The notes beneath the pieces were generated by a model, which did not search any database, had not been told where the DNA came from, and saw only the letters and a list, made by a program, of their open reading frames with translations. A DNA stretch of 9,568 nucleotides, taken from NCBI GenBank assembly GCA_011391185.1, contig JAABRB010000111.1:1-9568 (forward strand), written 5' to 3'. Below are positions 8,791 to 9,568 of the stretch, one piece after another; positions within the stretch are counted from its first letter, which is position 1, and the number at the start of each line of letters is the position of its first letter. The DNA comes from Betaproteobacteria bacterium (lineage in GTDB: Bacteria; Pseudomonadota; Gammaproteobacteria; Burkholderiales; SG8-39). The position numbers were made by a program, and so were the translations under genes.

Positions 8791-9162
8791 GTGCCCGCTG
8801 TAGCGCGCGACATCGCGCCGGACATCTTCCGGCAGCGCCTGCTGATCGAGGGCTACTACTCGATCGAGATCGGGCGGGACGAGGTCGCCGCGTTCCTGAC
8901 GGGGCTGGCTGCCGAGCTGAGTCTGCGCGCGTACGCGGATCCCGTGGTCTACGCTCCGGACGGCGAAGGGCGGGCCGAGAACCAGGGCTTCGACGCGTTC
9001 CTGCCGCTCATCGACTCGGGGATCGCGGCCTATTTCTGGACCGGTCGCCGCTTCTTCTCGATCGTGCTCTATACCTGCAAGGCGTTCGACGAGGACACGG
9101 CTGTTCGATACGCGAGCGTGTTCTTGAGTGTCGAAGAAGAACCAGTCGTTCTCTCGTTCTGA
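8791..9162 (+). CDS. S-adenosylmethionine decarboxylase-like (SpeD-fold) protein, atypical
   Basis: A 123-residue protein. Its body resembles the prokaryotic AdoMet decarboxylase fold: an opening strand RLLIEGYYSIEI, a middle strand near ADPVVYAPDG, then PLIDSGIAAYFWTGRRFFSIVLYTCKAFDEDTAV. In SpeD the matching segment is E-S-H-L-S/T-I-H-T-W followed by a conserved T-C. Here the processing pair is D75-S76, the position of the catalytic His holds Tyr81, and the Cys is kept (C96). Self-cleavage to a pyruvoyl enzyme is therefore uncertain, and ordinary SpeD activity is doubtful. Some SpeD homologues are known to have switched to decarboxylating arginine or ornithine, so a changed substrate is one option; a non-enzymatic role is another. 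The GTG start lies 10 bp after leuA with GGAGA 4 nt upstream, so it is probably co-transcribed with leuA. The fold assignment is moderate and the function unknown. Confidence 0.65.
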   Translation: MPAVARDIAPDIFRQRLLIEGYYSIEIGRDEVAAFLTGLAAELSLRAYADPVVYAPDGEGRAENQGFDAFLPLIDSGIAAYFWTGRRFFSIVLYTCKAFDEDTAVRYASVFLSVEEEPVVLSF

Positions 9163-9251
9163 TCGGTCGGACGCGGGCAGCGTCGTGCGCGTGACCAATT
9201 GAGCGGTGCGAGGCGGCCCGGTGCGGGCTCATGGTGCCGCAAACGTAACGC
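9163..9251. other. Short intergenic stretch after the SpeD-like gene
   Basis: There is no gene. A small perfect hairpin GCCCG-GTG-CGGGC lies at 9216-9228 without a following T-run, so it is not a convincing terminator. Together with the palindromic element and the right tail, the last 406 bp of the window hold no supported gene. Confidence 0.5.
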
Positions 9252-9443
9252 TGCGGCGGGGCAGCGGCCATGCCCGTCCGGCGCCAGCAGGAAATCCCCG
9301 CCTTTTCAAGGAGGGGTGGCTGCGAAGCAGCCGGGGTGGTTCAATCAATCGCCGCACACCACCCCGCCGCCTCCGGCGGCACCCCTCCTCGGAGAGGAGG
9401 GGAGGATCTTGCGCCGGACGGGCATGGCCGCTGCCCCGCCGCA
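9252..9443. mobile_element. 192-bp nested palindromic intergenic repeat, MITE-like
   Basis: The ends are a perfect 33-bp inverted repeat: TGCGGCGGGGCAGCGGCCAT... at 9252-9284 and its exact reverse complement at 9411-9443. Inside, the two halves are again roughly inverted copies made of smaller hairpins: CCCC-G-CCTT/AAGG-A-GGGG (9296-9316), GGCTGC/GCAGCC (9318-9332), a central GGGGTGGT/ACCACCCC pair (9333-9340 with 9358-9365), GCCGCC/GGCGGC (9366-9380), and CCCCTCCTC/GAGGAGGGG (9382-9402). No transposase is encoded and no target duplication is evident. It may be a dispersed palindromic unit; copy number cannot be judged from one window. The structure could also stop transcription arriving from the leuA side. 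Confidence 0.75.
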
Positions 9444-9568
9444 ACTAGGGATTCGCGATCTCTGACCCTGGACGAATGCTGCGATTCTCTGGTGTCCCGA
9501 ATCAGAAATTCGCCGAAGAAAACCGCCCAGTTCGCCGCCAGGCGTCGTTCCGCTCCTTGCCAAGACGG
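9444..9568. other. Unassigned right-edge sequence
   Basis: This 125-bp tail, beginning ACTAGGGATTCGCGATCTCT, contains no ORF that can be recognised as a real protein. A minus-strand frame covers it (about 9563 to 9345) but runs straight through the palindromic element, which argues against it being coding. The tail could belong to a gene or repeat continuing past the window. Confidence 0.3.

Noticed and set aside
7053..8825. 590-residue minus-strand frame opposite leuA
   Set aside because: It is an antisense shadow of leuA codon usage; the plus-strand protein is an unmistakable LeuA.
9345..9563. 72-residue minus-strand ORF at the right edge
   Set aside because: Its second half is the palindromic element, and no domain is recognised in the remainder.

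Overview
The window is high-GC bacterial chromosome that reads as core housekeeping sequence of a betaproteobacterium. This rests on protein sequence recognition and gene order: an ECF-type sigma factor, a DUF3619 protein, a DUF3106 protein and an RDD protein diverge from an ilvB-ilvN-ilvC-psd-pssA-leuA run. Several proteins carry family-typical betaproteobacterial features, such as a 338-residue class I IlvC and an IlvB start like that of Nitrosomonas relatives. No species can be named from the sequence alone.

Left side (1-1890, minus strand): a compact four-gene operon. An ECF-like sigma factor overlaps by ATGA a DUF3619 single-pass membrane protein (candidate anti-sigma factor). That gene overlaps by 25 bp a secreted DUF3106 protein with a repetitive Glu/Ala/Arg tail. 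An RDD membrane protein follows and runs off the window. The sigma gene start is unusual: a near-perfect Shine-Dalgarno and a TTG lie one frame away from the conserved N-terminus.

Middle (about 1890-2233): a divergent intergenic region with a 16-bp perfect hairpin, GC-rich hairpins and a plausible promoter for the plus-strand genes.

Right side (2234-9162, plus strand): ilvB and ilvN (acetohydroxyacid synthase) and ilvC (ketol-acid reductoisomerase) carry out the first two common steps of branched-chain amino acid synthesis. psd and pssA then make phosphatidylethanolamine from CDP-diacylglycerol via phosphatidylserine. A short gap follows that holds a promoter-like site, an apparently leaderless leucine-rich 31-codon ORF and mutually exclusive hairpins. 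leuA, the first committed step to leucine, comes next, and this layout suggests leucine attenuation. A small AdoMet-decarboxylase-fold protein, lacking the usual catalytic histidine of SpeD, closes the run.

Right end (9163-9568): no convincing gene. A 192-bp nested palindromic element with 33-bp perfect inverted ends occupies 9252-9443 and looks like an intergenic repeat or a non-autonomous MITE-like element.
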